DNA from: CBDCVA01 sp965222935 [NCBI: Candidatus Latescibacterota bacterium]
GTDB lineage: Bacteria > Latescibacterota > CBDCVA01
Assembly: GCA_965222935.1 (NCBI GenBank)
Contig: CBDCVA010000002.1
Span: 310,001 to 374,000 of the forward strand
DNA length: 64,000 bases
Direction: 5' to 3'
The notes under the pieces: generated by a model
The model's database searches: none
What the model was told of the DNA's origin: nothing
The model's input: only the letters and a program-made list of their open reading frames with translations
In this document: positions 8,057 to 17,798 of the stretch, one piece after another
Layout of the letters: each line of letters starts with the position of its first letter
How positions within the stretch are numbered: the stretch's first letter is position 1
Made by a program: the position numbers and the translations under genes

Positions 8057-11000
8057 TCAACGCGCCAGTACCACGCGCCGTAAAGCGCGCTCGCCGTCTG
8101 TGGCTTGCACCCTGACGATGTAGACCCCCGAGGCGGCCGCCCGACCCCTCTCATCGCGGCCGTCCCAGTGCAAGGTGTGGCGTCCGGGCGAAAGAGCCCC
8201 CTCCAAGAGCCCCCGCACCTGCTGACCCAGGGTGTTCACGACCTCGGCCTGGACACGTGCGTTCACTGCTCCACGGACCACGAGCTCCACTGTTACCGCA
8301 GCGTTGAAGGGGTTGGGATGCGGCGCTGCCAGCAGGATGCGTGGGCGCCCCATCAGGTGACCGACGACCTGCCGCACCCACTCCGCTTGGGGCAGAGCGC
8401 GCAAGGCCGCGAGCAGGGCGCGACGCGCCGCCGCTGCGCTCTCCGGCGCAGTACCCGTCACGACGCCGCGGACACGCCGCCAGTTAGCCACGATCGCTTC
8501 GATGTCCAGCTCGTCAACCCGCCCGTCGCCGTTGGCGTCCGCAAAGCTGGCGCCCTGCTCGGGCCACGCCTGTGTCGCCTGAGCGTGCCAAGCCACGGAA
8601 GAGACGTGCCGCGCAGGCCCGGTCATTCCCCAGAAACGCCCCAGGGGCAAAACGTCCGACGCGTCTACTTGGCCGTCATCGTTGATGTCGCCGGGCCACA
8701 CGAACTGGTCCAAGGCCACATCCACGGGGGAATCCTCGATCACGGTAATCACCCGCCCCGCCCCGATATCCGTTAGGCGTTGGACCGTTCCTTGCGGCCA
8801 ACGCACTTCCAGCGTATCCACGACGCTGATCGCTCCAAGGCCTAGGTGCAGAGGCAAGCTAGCGGGTGCTCCCCCCAGCCCAACGTCGCGCACACGCCGC
8901 TCGCCCTCCGCTCGCACGGTAACCGTCGCGCCAACGCCAAACCGGTTGGGTGAGCGCCCGACAAGGCGGACGTCCAGCCAGTTGCGCGGCGGAGACTGAT
9001 TGAGAAAGAGCCTAAGCCGTCCGTCTTCGTCGGTGCTCACAAGATCCAGCCGCCCATCGCGGTCAGCGTCTAGGAGTGCGACGCTCCTGAGCGGCGTCCA
9101 GGCCAGAGGCCCCGCCTCGGTGCTCACGTTGGTCAGGAGCGTGCCCGTGTTGACGAAAACTAGCGGTGGAAGCCCTGCCTCCAGCGCCACGAGATCGGTG
9201 CGGCCCTCGTTGTCCAGGTCACCCACCACTAGGCCGACCGTCGGCCCGACGGTGCTGATCCCGACCCTGGCGCTGATGTCGCTCAGCGTACCATCTGTGT
9301 CTGAGATCCAAAGGCGGGCGGGCGCGGCGAAGTTCCCCACGTAGATGTCGGGCAGCCCATCCTCGTTGAAGTCCGACCAGACGGCAGCGCGTCCCGGACC
9401 CGCCGCGCGTATGCCAGCGGCGTTGGAGGACAGCATGAACCGAGTCCCATCGTTGCGGAAAAGGAGGTCACGGTTCGGGCTCTTGACGACGTAGAGGTCG
9501 GGGTCGCCGTCGCGGTCATAGTCCCCCCAAGCAGCCCAGGTCGAAGCGCCGGGACGCTCTACGATTCGCCGCCGGCGCGTTTCGTTGGTAAAGCGGCCGA
9601 GGTTGTTTCGGAAGAAGCTGCTGGGACCTTCCCCGTTCACCAGGTATAGATCGACCCAACCGTCTCCGTCCGCATCGGCGGGAACCAGGATGCGCGGAGC
9701 CTCGACGCCCACGAGCCCAGCCCCGTCCTCCACCCACTCGAAGCTCTCCTTCATCCGGCTGCGCCAGAGCCCGAGAACGCCGTCCCGCCCAGCAGCGATG
9801 AGATCGATGAAGCCATCGCCGTCAAAATCGGTCCAGGCGATGGCCGACCAGGATCCATCCACAGGTGAACCGAGCCTGGTCGTCTCGTTGCTGAAAGTGC
9901 CGTTACCCCGGCCACGGAACAGACGTATCCCGTTGCCGACGCTCGCGAGGTCCGCGACTCCGTCGTTGTCGAAGTCCGCGGGTGCCAGCGCAATGGCTTC
10001 ACGGCTATCCTCCAGCCCGCTGCCCGCTGTCGCCTCGATGAACCTCGGCGCCTCACCGCCGCGTTCGACCCTATGTGTCTCAAGCGGCGCGCGAATGGGG
10101 TCGGTCACGGTGGAGCCATCCGCTCCCGTCGCCACAACGTAGTAGCGCAGGTCCGGCCCAGGTGCGGGCGCGGCGATGGAGGCCTCGTAGTGCCCCTGCG
10201 TGACCTGTGTCATCGCCACCGCTGAAAAGCCGCCCTCGCCGACCGCGGCCCTGACCTCCAAGCGAGCCACCGCACCTTCCGCCAGCGCACGAACGATCAC
10301 CTCGCGCGCGTTCACGCTCACCTCGACGCCCGCGATCGCAGGAGGCAGTTCCCGTGGGGGGGCCAGGGCGGCGAGAGCCCCCGAAATCGAGAGCTTGCCC
10401 CGGCCCCAGCGGTTATTAGGCACCTCGCCGGTCAGGCGATCGGCCAGCGCGCCTTCGTGCAAAAGACGACGAATGTCGTTATGAGTCAGCGTCGGGTCGG
10501 CCTGGAGCAGCAAGGCCGCCGCTCCCGCAACGAAGGGTGCCGAGGCGCTGGTGCCGCCGAAGTCCTCATAACCCCAGGTCGGCGGGTCGCCGGACCTCGG
10601 GCTGGTGGAGTAGGTCACGCTGCCCGGTGCGACGATGTCAACCACCTGTCTACCATCTATGCGCGAGCCCCACCCGCTGAAGTCGTTGAGGTCGCCGCGC
10701 GCGCTGCGTTTCGACCCTCGGGGGTCGAAGGCCCCTACCGCGATGGCCTCGTCCGCTGTGCCCGGGGAGGTCACCGTGCCGTCGTCGGTGAGAAAGTCGA
10801 GCCAGTACGCGCCGTTTTGCCAGACGGTCACGTCGTCCGCCAGATAGCCGTCGGCGCGCACGCTCGACCTGCTTGGGTTCGCCAGCGAGAGCGTCCACTC
10901 ACCGCTCAGGGCCGTGCGCCCCAGGATTTGAACATCCATTTTGACCGTTCCCCGTTCGGACACGTCGCGGTTGGAGAAGACCGCTGTGTCATCCAAAGCC

Positions 11001-12526
11001 TCGTGTGAACCCTCTCCGGGAAGGAAGGCAATCTGGCCGTCGGGCGTCAGCAGGCTGAACGCGAGGTTGACGGAAGGCTCCCGCCAGAGCACCGAGAAGA
11101 AGACCCGACGTGCCTCGATGCGCTCGGGCACCTCGAACCGGACGGTGATCGGCTCTCGGGGCGGGAGAGCCACCCTGAAATGGCGCCGGCGCGTCGGCCC
11201 GGCGAGATTGCCCGTCGCCGTGATCTGAACGATGCCCTCCCGCGCCAACTGGTTGAGCATCTGCTCGAGATTGGACGAGCCATCCAGGAATTCGAACACC
11301 CAGCTTCCGAACTCGTACATGATGATGTCCGCGCCGCGAGCACGCGCCCAGGGAAGGTAGATCTCCGGCGTCAAGCGGAGCTGATCCACCCGGCGGCGGA
11401 TCATGAGCAACTCTGCGCCGGGCGCCACCCCTGCCAGCCGGCGACCGGGCACCTCGCCCAGCAGGATGCCCGACGTGTTCGTGCCATGTGTGACGTCCCT
11501 GTCGAACCGCTGGAAGATGAGATCTCGGCCGCGTCGGCGCTCTATCAAGTTGGTTTCGAACGTGGCCCGCACCTTGGAGGTCCGCAGGGCCACGAGCGGT
11601 TCGCCGACATCGAGGATGTTGTCCCCGTCGCGGTCCACCGCGATGAACAACGGCTCACCGAACGTAGGATCGGCCTCGGTGAATCCGGCCTCGACGCCGA
11701 AATCTCGCCTGCCGTTGCCGTTGATATCCGCGTAGAGCCAGTCGAAATCCGGTTCAAAGACGCCGGCGCGCGCGCGCAATTGATCGAAGAGGTCGTCAAT
11801 GGGCGCATCCCAGAAGGTGAGGGTTTCGTCGGAATCAGCGACCCCGTCAGCGTCGAGGTCGACGGTGTCCATACCGCCCTCGAAAGCGCCCGTGCCGTTC
11901 ACGTCAAGCCAGACGAGGGTGTCCCCATCGGCGTACCAGAAGGCGGGTTGAAAGACATCCACGCCCGTATCCACTGACGCGATGGTCACACCACTCCCAT
12001 CGAGTTGGCCAGCGCTCGGGAAGCGCCACGCGGTCGATGTCCCGACCAGGTCCCTCGCTACGTCCAGCGTTGGGTGCACTGCCGGACGCCAACCGCTCTC
12101 GATGCGGCGTACATCGGGCCGTTGCGCCAGCGCTTCGAGCCCATCCCACGGGACGCGCAGCGCATAGATCGGTCCGATGTGTGCGGGCTCGCCGTCGATG
12201 CGCTCGAAGCTAAAGCCACGGGCATCCAGGGATGCGATCTCCTCGATGGAGAGGACGTGCGCGAAGCGGACCGAGACCGACGCACCCCTTGCGCTGGCGA
12301 CGCGTGCCGCTTCGGTCCGGCCGGAATGGGCATTGTGACGCGCGAGCAGAAGGGCCGAATCGAGCTTCGTGGGCGATGCCGGAGACCGCTGTGGAGCCGG
12401 ATCGGCCGCCAAAGACGCGGTGGCCACCAGGGCAAGAGCGCCGAGCACCGCGTGAGACGAGATACCGCCCGGGATGTGACGCGCGAGGGCGGGTCCTCGC
12501 CCCCGACGTGCGGCACTCAGGAACAC
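8057..12526 (-). CDS. secreted multidomain S8 (subtilisin-like) serine protease with VCBS propeller
   Basis: A 1489-residue exported protein with a hydrophobic signal segment (about residues 27-41, likely cleavage after SLA). The S8 triad is complete: Asp in VTIASVDTGVDV (about 183), His in THGTNTSGIL (about 344) and Ser in GGTSASAPFVAG (about 658). About 100 residues rich in DxDxDG calcium loops are inserted between Asp and His. Seven FG-GAP/VCBS-type repeats (about 840-1170; for example DFDNDGVADLASV, DYDRDGDPDLYVV) suggest a seven-bladed propeller. An ASPIC/UnbV domain, two dockerin-like EF loops (GDINDDGQVDASDV, DANGDGRVDELDI) and a C-terminal FlgD-like/sorting module (PNPFNAAVTVEL to SGVYIVRVQA) follow. 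Seven bases separate it from the GlmU-like gene upstream. Probably extracellular or surface-held. Confidence 0.93.
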   Translation of the reverse strand: MFLSAARRGRGPALARHIPGGISSHAVLGALALVATASLAADPAPQRSPASPTKLDSALLLARHNAHSGRTEAARVASARGASVSVRFAHVLSIEEIASLDARGFSFERIDGEPAHIGPIYALRVPWDGLEALAQRPDVRRIESGWRPAVHPTLDVARDLVGTSTAWRFPSAGQLDGSGVTIASVDTGVDVFQPAFWYADGDTLVWLDVNGTGAFEGGMDTVDLDADGVADSDETLTFWDAPIDDLFDQLRARAGVFEPDFDWLYADINGNGRRDFGVEAGFTEADPTFGEPLFIAVDRDGDNILDVGEPLVALRTSKVRATFETNLIERRRGRDLIFQRFDRDVTHGTNTSGILLGEVPGRRLAGVAPGAELLMIRRRVDQLRLTPEIYLPWARARGADIIMYEFGSWVFEFLDGSSNLEQMLNQLAREGIVQITATGNLAGPTRRRHFRVALPPREPITVRFEVPERIEARRVFFSVLWREPSVNLAFSLLTPDGQIAFLPGEGSHEALDDTAVFSNRDVSERGTVKMDVQILGRTALSGEWTLSLANPSRSSVRADGYLADDVTVWQNGAYWLDFLTDDGTVTSPGTADEAIAVGAFDPRGSKRSARGDLNDFSGWGSRIDGRQVVDIVAPGSVTYSTSPRSGDPPTWGYEDFGGTSASAPFVAGAAALLLQADPTLTHNDIRRLLHEGALADRLTGEVPNNRWGRGKLSISGALAALAPPRELPPAIAGVEVSVNAREVIVRALAEGAVARLEVRAAVGEGGFSAVAMTQVTQGHYEASIAAPAPGPDLRYYVVATGADGSTVTDPIRAPLETHRVERGGEAPRFIEATAGSGLEDSREAIALAPADFDNDGVADLASVGNGIRLFRGRGNGTFSNETTRLGSPVDGSWSAIAWTDFDGDGFIDLIAAGRDGVLGLWRSRMKESFEWVEDGAGLVGVEAPRILVPADADGDGWVDLYLVNGEGPSSFFRNNLGRFTNETRRRRIVERPGASTWAAWGDYDRDGDPDLYVVKSPNRDLLFRNDGTRFMLSSNAAGIRAAGPGRAAVWSDFNEDGLPDIYVGNFAAPARLWISDTDGTLSDISARVGISTVGPTVGLVVGDLDNEGRTDLVALEAGLPPLVFVNTGTLLTNVSTEAGPLAWTPLRSVALLDADRDGRLDLVSTDEDGRLRLFLNQSPPRNWLDVRLVGRSPNRFGVGATVTVRAEGERRVRDVGLGGAPASLPLHLGLGAISVVDTLEVRWPQGTVQRLTDIGAGRVITVIEDSPVDVALDQFVWPGDINDDGQVDASDVLPLGRFWGMTGPARHVSSVAWHAQATQAWPEQGASFADANGDGRVDELDIEAIVANWRRVRGVVTGTAPESAAAARRALLAALRALPQAEWVRQVVGHLMGRPRILLAAPHPNPFNAAVTVELVVRGAVNARVQAEVVNTLGQQVRGLLEGALSPGRHTLHWDGRDERGRAAASGVYIVRVQATDGERALRRVVLAR

Positions 12527-12533
12527 GGCGCGC

Positions 12534-13811
12534 TCACGCTGCGATGCCGGCTGCCTTTCGCGCGGACGCCGTCGCCTCGAAGACGTTGCGCAGCAGCCTT
12601 CGGTCCGCCTCCGTCTGGGTCACGCCGCGGCGGGCCATGGCGGTCGCGGTGTCTTCGGACGCTTGCTCTTGCCGGTAGGTGGCGAAGCGGTGCCCGTCTC
12701 CCCAGGCGAAAGAGGGGACGAACTTTGGTGGCATATCACCGGCGAAGATGTTGCAGGAGATGCCCACGACCGAACCCGTGTTCAGAAGGACGCCGATGCC
12801 CAATTTGGTGAAGTCGCCGACCGTTGCCCCAATCTTCAGCTCGCCCGTCGCAATCTCTCCGCGACCGAGGTTCACGCGCACGGGGTGGTAGTTGTTCTTG
12901 AGATCGCTGGTGGTCGCCAGCGCCCCGACATTGACCCACTGGCCCAGGTAGGAGTGCCCCACGAAGCCCTCGTGCCCCTTGTTGGTGTAACCCTGCACGA
13001 TGGTCTCGGCGATCTCTCCACCGATCCGTGATACGGGCCCGAGCGTCGTTCCGCCACGGACGCAGGCGCCATCCACCCTCGAATCGCGCCCGATCACAAC
13101 GGGACCCTCGACCACCGATAGCGCCCGGACGTGAGCGCCCGCTTCCAGGAGCACCGGGCCTTCACGACTGTCGAGCACACAGCCAGGGTCAACACTCGCC
13201 CCTCGCTCCAGGCGGACGGCGTCGCCCAGGACGATGACACCGGGGTCCACTCCACAGAGCCAATCATCCGGGACAAAGCGGGTGTCTTGCTCGATTTGAC
13301 GGGGGTTCGCACCGATCAGTTCCCAGGGGTAGCGGGGAAGCTGTGCACGGACCTCATCCGCCCGGCAAACCGAGGTCAAAGCCTCAAACGCCGCACAACC
13401 CAGCGGTGCCCGAAGCTCGCCGCGCACCTGCCGCAGCCGTCGCGCGTCCATCCGGGCACAGACGATCTCGCCGTTCTGCGTCGTCGCCTCGCCCGGCCCC
13501 AGCGCGGCCCACGGAGGGTCGGTGGCGTCAATGACGGCGCGTGCGTTGACGAGAACGAGTTCCGCGATGCCATCAGGAAGGGCCGTGAGTCTCGCCACAG
13601 CTCGAGCATCCGCCGTCTCGACCAGGTGTGGCCGCACCAGCTTCCACACCGGCCATTCACCGTCGCTGTCCTGAGCGCGCCGAAGGGTGCGTCGGAGCTT
13701 GTCGAGAAGTGAATCGCGGCCGAGCAACAGCTCGTACGCAGGACGCGTGAGCGTCAGCGGCCCGAAATCATCGACCCCTTCGTCCTCGAAGACGCAGATA
13801 GCAGCGCTCAT
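12534..13811 (-). CDS. GlmU-like sugar-1-phosphate nucleotidyltransferase / acetyltransferase
   Basis: Predicted to make an activated sugar, probably UDP-N-acetylglucosamine, for envelope synthesis. The N-terminus (CVFEDEGVDDFGPLTLTRPAYELLLG) matches the divergent nucleotidyltransferase of the alternative GlmU type known from Bacteroidetes. The second half is a left-handed beta-helix of hexapeptide repeats (VVIGRDSRVDGACVRGG, GHEGFVGHSYLGQWVNVGA, IGATVGDFTKLGIGVLLNTG). Length 425 fits. The ATG overlaps the recD2 stop as ATGA. Substrate specificity cannot be read from the sequence. Confidence 0.8.
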   Translation of the reverse strand: MSAAICVFEDEGVDDFGPLTLTRPAYELLLGRDSLLDKLRRTLRRAQDSDGEWPVWKLVRPHLVETADARAVARLTALPDGIAELVLVNARAVIDATDPPWAALGPGEATTQNGEIVCARMDARRLRQVRGELRAPLGCAAFEALTSVCRADEVRAQLPRYPWELIGANPRQIEQDTRFVPDDWLCGVDPGVIVLGDAVRLERGASVDPGCVLDSREGPVLLEAGAHVRALSVVEGPVVIGRDSRVDGACVRGGTTLGPVSRIGGEIAETIVQGYTNKGHEGFVGHSYLGQWVNVGALATTSDLKNNYHPVRVNLGRGEIATGELKIGATVGDFTKLGIGVLLNTGSVVGISCNIFAGDMPPKFVPSFAWGDGHRFATYRQEQASEDTATAMARRGVTQTEADRRLLRNVFEATASARKAAGIAA

Positions 13812-16036
13812 GGGCGGTTGCTCGCACGCCCCGCTTCGGTAAGAGAGGTGCGCAGGCGCTCCGTGAGCGTGGTGTGCCGACGAGCGATGCGGTCGTTACG
13901 GACAGCGATCGCGAGCGCACGCTTGGTGCCCACGAACACCGTGAGCTTTCGGGCACGGGTCAGCGCGGTATAGAGAAGGTTTCGCTGAAGCATGATGAAG
14001 TGTTGTGTCACGAGCGGCATCACGACCACCGGGAACTCGCTGCCCTGGCTTTTGTGCACCGTGATGGCGTAGGCCAAAACGATCTCGTCCACCTCCTGGG
14101 GCGCGTAGGCGACTTGCCTGCTCTCGAACTGGACGTGCACCTGGCCATCCCCTTCGTCCCAGCCGACAATCCTGCCCACGTCACCGTTGAAGACGAGCTT
14201 GTCGTAGTTGTTGCGTGTCTGCATCACCTTGTCGCCGACGCGCATCTGGGCGTTCCCCCGCCCCACTGGCCTTCCGCCCGGGTTGAGGGTACGTCCCAGC
14301 CGCTCATTGAGGGCCGTGACCCCCGCCTGGCCCTTGTACATGGGCACGAGCACCTGGATGTCCTGGGACGGATCAACGCGGTAGCGCCCGGGCAAACGCC
14401 TCACGCAAAGGTCAACGATCGTTTCGGCTATGCGATCGGGATCCGCTTCCTCCACAAGAAAGAGGTTCTCCTCGGCCGCGTTGGCGATGCGTGGAATGTG
14501 CCCTTCGCGCACCTGGTGGGCCGCCGTAACGATCCGGCTTTGGCGCGCCTGGCGGAAGATCTGGGTCAGGCGGATGGTCGGAATGGCGCCGCTTTCGATC
14601 AGGTCGCCCAACACGTTGCCGGGGCCTACGGCGGGGAGTTGATCGATGTCGCCGACGAGGACCAGCGTGGTGCCCGGTGCGATGGCTCGCAGGAGCGCCT
14701 GAGCCAGGGCAACGTCCAGCATGGACGCCTCGTCCACGACCACCAGACCGGCGCGCAAGGGCTCCGTCGCGTTCCTGCGGAAGCCACCCGTCCCAGGGAT
14801 GATCTCCAGTAGACGGTGGATCGTTCTCGCGGGCTGCCCTGTCGCTTCGGCGAGCCGCTGGGCCGCACGCCCCGTGGGTGCCGCGAGTTCGACGACCGTC
14901 TCCTGCGTCTGCGCCAGGCCGGCGATACCGCGGATGGTCGTGGTTTTACCCGTGCCGGGGCCACCTGTAATGAGGACGACACCGCCGGCAAGCGCTGCAC
15001 GCTGCGCCGCGCGCTGCTGGTCGGTGAAAGTCCAACCGTGCTGCTTTTCCCAGGCGGTGATCTCCGCTTCGATCCGCGTGACGTTCGGTGCCGGCGCCAC
15101 TTCGAACAACCGGACTACCCGCTCAGCCACTTCGCGCTCCTGCTCATAGAGGTCGCGAAGGTAGATGCGTCCGTCCTCGGAGACGACTTGGCCCCCGGCG
15201 GCGAGTATTCGCAGCATCTCACTGATCGCCCCCGGGCTTACGTCCAGCACTTCGGCGGCTGCATCGGCCAACTCCTCATCGGGCAGATAGATGTGCCCAT
15301 CGTCGGCGCTCTTGGCGAGGGCGTGTAGAAGCCCCGCCGCCAGTCGCTGCGGCGAGTCGGGCGCAATCCCGATCTCGCGCGCGAGACGATCCGCCGTCAA
15401 GAATCCTACCCCCCACAGTTCGCTCGCCAGGTGGTACGGGTCTTCGGTGACGATATCGATGGTCTTCTGCCCGTACTTCTGGTAGATGCGCAGAGCCAGC
15501 GCAGGGCCAACCCCGTGCGACTCCAAAAAGAGCATCGCCTCCTGCTCGTTCCGATGAGCAGCGACCGCAGAGACCAATTCTTGCGCGAGCTTACGGCTGA
15601 AGCCCTTCACCCTTCGGAGCCGCTCGGGGTGCTGTTGGATGACATCAAGCGTCCGGACGCCGAAGCGGTCGACGAGCCGCTGGGCGAGTTTGGGACCCAC
15701 TCCGCGAAAGCGTTTCGAGCTGAGGTAGCGCACGATGTCCGCACCGGTCGTGGGCATCAGGCGGCGCGTTTGCTCCACGCGGAACTGCCGCCCGTGCTCG
15801 GGATGGGTGCTCCATCGTCCGGTCACGGCGACCAGTTCGCCCGGCGACGCCTGAGCCAGGTTGCCGACGATCCGCACCTCGCCTCCCGTCTGAAGCGCCA
15901 CCGTGGCCACGCTAAAATCGTCCCCCTCGAACGTCACGCGTACGACCGTGCCCTCCAGCGTCTCCACCTCGGTGGCCTCGGAGAGATCTAGCCTAGGCTC
16001 ACGAGCCTCGCGGCGCCCCGTCCCACCTCGGTTCAC
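13808..16036 (-). CDS. recD2: RecD2-type ATP-dependent DNA helicase
   Basis: A 742-residue superfamily 1B 5'-3' helicase of the RecB/C-independent RecD2 class. The N-terminal domain contains helix-hairpin-helix segments (FRGVGPKLAQRLVDRFG, LRRVKGFSRKLAQ). Motor motifs are Walker A ITGGPGTGKTTTIRG, Walker B VVDEASMLDV, motif III GDIDQLPAVGPGNVLGD and motif VI AYAITVHKSQGSEFPVV. I moved the start to GTG 16036, which overlaps the preceding stop as GTGA and has GGGGGAGG at ideal spacing. The longer frame to 16096 would run into the upstream gene and adds 20 unconserved residues. Confidence 0.93.
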   Translation of the reverse strand: MNRGGTGRREAREPRLDLSEATEVETLEGTVVRVTFEGDDFSVATVALQTGGEVRIVGNLAQASPGELVAVTGRWSTHPEHGRQFRVEQTRRLMPTTGADIVRYLSSKRFRGVGPKLAQRLVDRFGVRTLDVIQQHPERLRRVKGFSRKLAQELVSAVAAHRNEQEAMLFLESHGVGPALALRIYQKYGQKTIDIVTEDPYHLASELWGVGFLTADRLAREIGIAPDSPQRLAAGLLHALAKSADDGHIYLPDEELADAAAEVLDVSPGAISEMLRILAAGGQVVSEDGRIYLRDLYEQEREVAERVVRLFEVAPAPNVTRIEAEITAWEKQHGWTFTDQQRAAQRAALAGGVVLITGGPGTGKTTTIRGIAGLAQTQETVVELAAPTGRAAQRLAEATGQPARTIHRLLEIIPGTGGFRRNATEPLRAGLVVVDEASMLDVALAQALLRAIAPGTTLVLVGDIDQLPAVGPGNVLGDLIESGAIPTIRLTQIFRQARQSRIVTAAHQVREGHIPRIANAAEENLFLVEEADPDRIAETIVDLCVRRLPGRYRVDPSQDIQVLVPMYKGQAGVTALNERLGRTLNPGGRPVGRGNAQMRVGDKVMQTRNNYDKLVFNGDVGRIVGWDEGDGQVHVQFESRQVAYAPQEVDEIVLAYAITVHKSQGSEFPVVVMPLVTQHFIMLQRNLLYTALTRARKLTVFVGTKRALAIAVRNDRIARRHTTLTERLRTSLTEAGRASNRP

Positions 16037-16968
16037 AGCGCCTCCCCCCGGCGCGCCAGCGCATAGCCGGCCGCACCGACGGCCACGGCAAACCACAGCG
16101 TGGCGACCCTACACAGGAGTGTGGCGCCCGCGGCGACGGGCTGAGAGAGCTCCAGGGCCAGGAGCAGAACGACCAGGCTTCCCTCGACGGCGATCAGCCC
16201 ACCCGGCAGCAGCGCGATGGCCCCGACGAGCGTGGCGGTGGCGTAAGCAAAGGTCGCCTCCGCCATCGATGTCGTTGCCCCGAAACCGCGAAGCAGAACC
16301 CATAGCCCGACGCATTCGCACCACCATGCCACCAGACCTAACCCCAGGACCACGGCAAGCCCCCGGCCCCGGAGCATCTGGCGCAGGCTAAGGGCGCTCG
16401 CGCCCAGGAACTCGCGAGCACGGGTCGTAAACGTGCCCAGCCGGCCCACGAGCAAGGCTATCGGAAGGACCATGGGGAAGGACGCCTCGACTATGTGGCC
16501 GCCGCCCCCGCCCGCCAAGCTCGTAAGGGATAGAAGCATGACGGCCAAAACATCGGAGATCCGCTCTACGACCACAACCGTCGCCACTGCCGCCTTAGTA
16601 CTTGGAGCACGACGACCGACGAGGGCTATCTTTCCCGCCTCGCCGACCTTGCCCGGCGAGATGGCCATCGTGAGGCCGGAGCAAAAGATCGCCAGGCTGG
16701 ACCGGAGATCGAGTGCCACCGAGACCCGCCCGAGAAGCCAGTGCCAGCGCCAGAAGCGACAGCCGTAATTGGCTAACGAGAGGAGTAGAGCCACCGCAAA
16801 GAGCGTCCACGGGTAGCTCCCAGCTAGCTGCGCCACGTTCCTCGCATCAGCCCAATAGACCAGGGTCGCGTACGCCAACGCGCTGGCAACAACCCCCGCC
16901 ACGGCAGCGCGGCTCCAGCGAGCCGCGCGCTCTTGCTCACCTGATGCTATGGCAGGCTTGACAGCCAT
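16033..16968 (-). CDS. lysylphosphatidylglycerol synthase TM-region / flippase-like membrane protein
   Basis: A 311-residue polytopic inner-membrane protein of the LPG_synthase_TM (UPF0104) family, members of which act in lipid or glycolipid flipping and glycan assembly. Eight or so membrane spans alternate with conserved polar segments such as FWRWHWLLGRV, TMAISPGKVGEAGKIALVGRR and VVVERISDVLAV, the usual family signature. The ATG at 16968 is preferred over TTG 16974 because GAGGAG lies six bases upstream. Coupled by GTGA overlap to recD2, and upstream of a GlmU-like gene, so a cell-envelope glycan role is plausible but unproven. Confidence 0.8.
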   Translation of the reverse strand: MAVKPAIASGEQERAARWSRAAVAGVVASALAYATLVYWADARNVAQLAGSYPWTLFAVALLLSLANYGCRFWRWHWLLGRVSVALDLRSSLAIFCSGLTMAISPGKVGEAGKIALVGRRAPSTKAAVATVVVVERISDVLAVMLLSLTSLAGGGGGHIVEASFPMVLPIALLVGRLGTFTTRAREFLGASALSLRQMLRGRGLAVVLGLGLVAWWCECVGLWVLLRGFGATTSMAEATFAYATATLVGAIALLPGGLIAVEGSLVVLLLALELSQPVAAGATLLCRVATLWFAVAVGAAGYALARRGEAL

Positions 16969-17016
16969 GCTCAACTCCTCATACCTAGTAAGCGGCGCGT
17001 TGCCGTCCTGATATCC

Positions 17017-17757
17017 ATGCCTCTTTCGCTCCGCACGAGCCGCCTCGAACTAGAGCAGTACTGCGCCCTTACCCGTACGCCTTTCTACGCCATCGCTGCT
17101 ACGACGCCGCTTCTTGCCGTGTACGAGATCACCGCCCTTGCCCTCACGCCAGTCGAACTCGGCGGCATCCGTAACGGCGCCGATGTACTCCTCAAGCAGT
17201 TCCTCGCACTTCTGGGAGGGGCGGACCCTCGGCTGCCCGCCGCCCTCTTCGGCCTGGGCTTCCTAGTCGCCTGGTGGCAGTACAAACGCATTCCGGGCCG
17301 ACCTGGTTTGCGAGCGTCCTACTTGTGTGGCATGGCGCTTGAAAGCGCTATCTACGCCGTCTTCCTGGGCACCTCGGTGGGTTTCATTACCAAGAGCCTC
17401 TTGATGCTCCCCGGCGAACTAGGCCTGCGCGCCCACATCGTCCTGGCCCTGGGGGCCGGTATCTACGAGGAATTCGCCTTTCGCGTCCTGCCCGTCGCGG
17501 CCACACGCCTAATGCTGATCCGCGTTCTACATCAGCCGCCAGTTCGAGCCCACCTCGGCGCCGCGCTGGTATCCGCCTTCGTCTTTTCCCTCTTTCACTA
17601 CCTGGGCCCCTACGGCGATCCCTTCGATTTATTCTCCTTCGTCTTCCGGTGGACTGCGGGCTTGGTGCTATGCGGTCTCTACCTCCTGCGTGGCTTCGGC
17701 GTTGCAGCTTACACCCACGCCATCTACGACCTGCTCGTCCTCTTAGGTCGAAGCTGA
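17017..17757 (+). CDS. CPBP (CAAX/Abi) family intramembrane metalloprotease
   Basis: A 246-residue membrane protein with about six hydrophobic segments. The family motifs are in place: EExxxR as YEEFAFRVLPVA near residue 151, FxxxH as FVFSLFHYLG near residue 195, and the late HAxxD as THAIYDLLV near residue 236. These glutamate and histidine residues coordinate the catalytic metal in CPBP proteases. The substrate is unknown. It is a single gene, divergent from the flippase-like gene and convergent with mtaB, with about 40 bases before the mtaB stop. Confidence 0.88.
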   Translation: MPLSLRTSRLELEQYCALTRTPFYAIAATTPLLAVYEITALALTPVELGGIRNGADVLLKQFLALLGGADPRLPAALFGLGFLVAWWQYKRIPGRPGLRASYLCGMALESAIYAVFLGTSVGFITKSLLMLPGELGLRAHIVLALGAGIYEEFAFRVLPVAATRLMLIRVLHQPPVRAHLGAALVSAFVFSLFHYLGPYGDPFDLFSFVFRWTAGLVLCGLYLLRGFGVAAYTHAIYDLLVLLGRS

Positions 17758-17798
17758 GCGGCGGTGAACGGGTCGCGCCCGGAGCGGCTTTCGGGACC

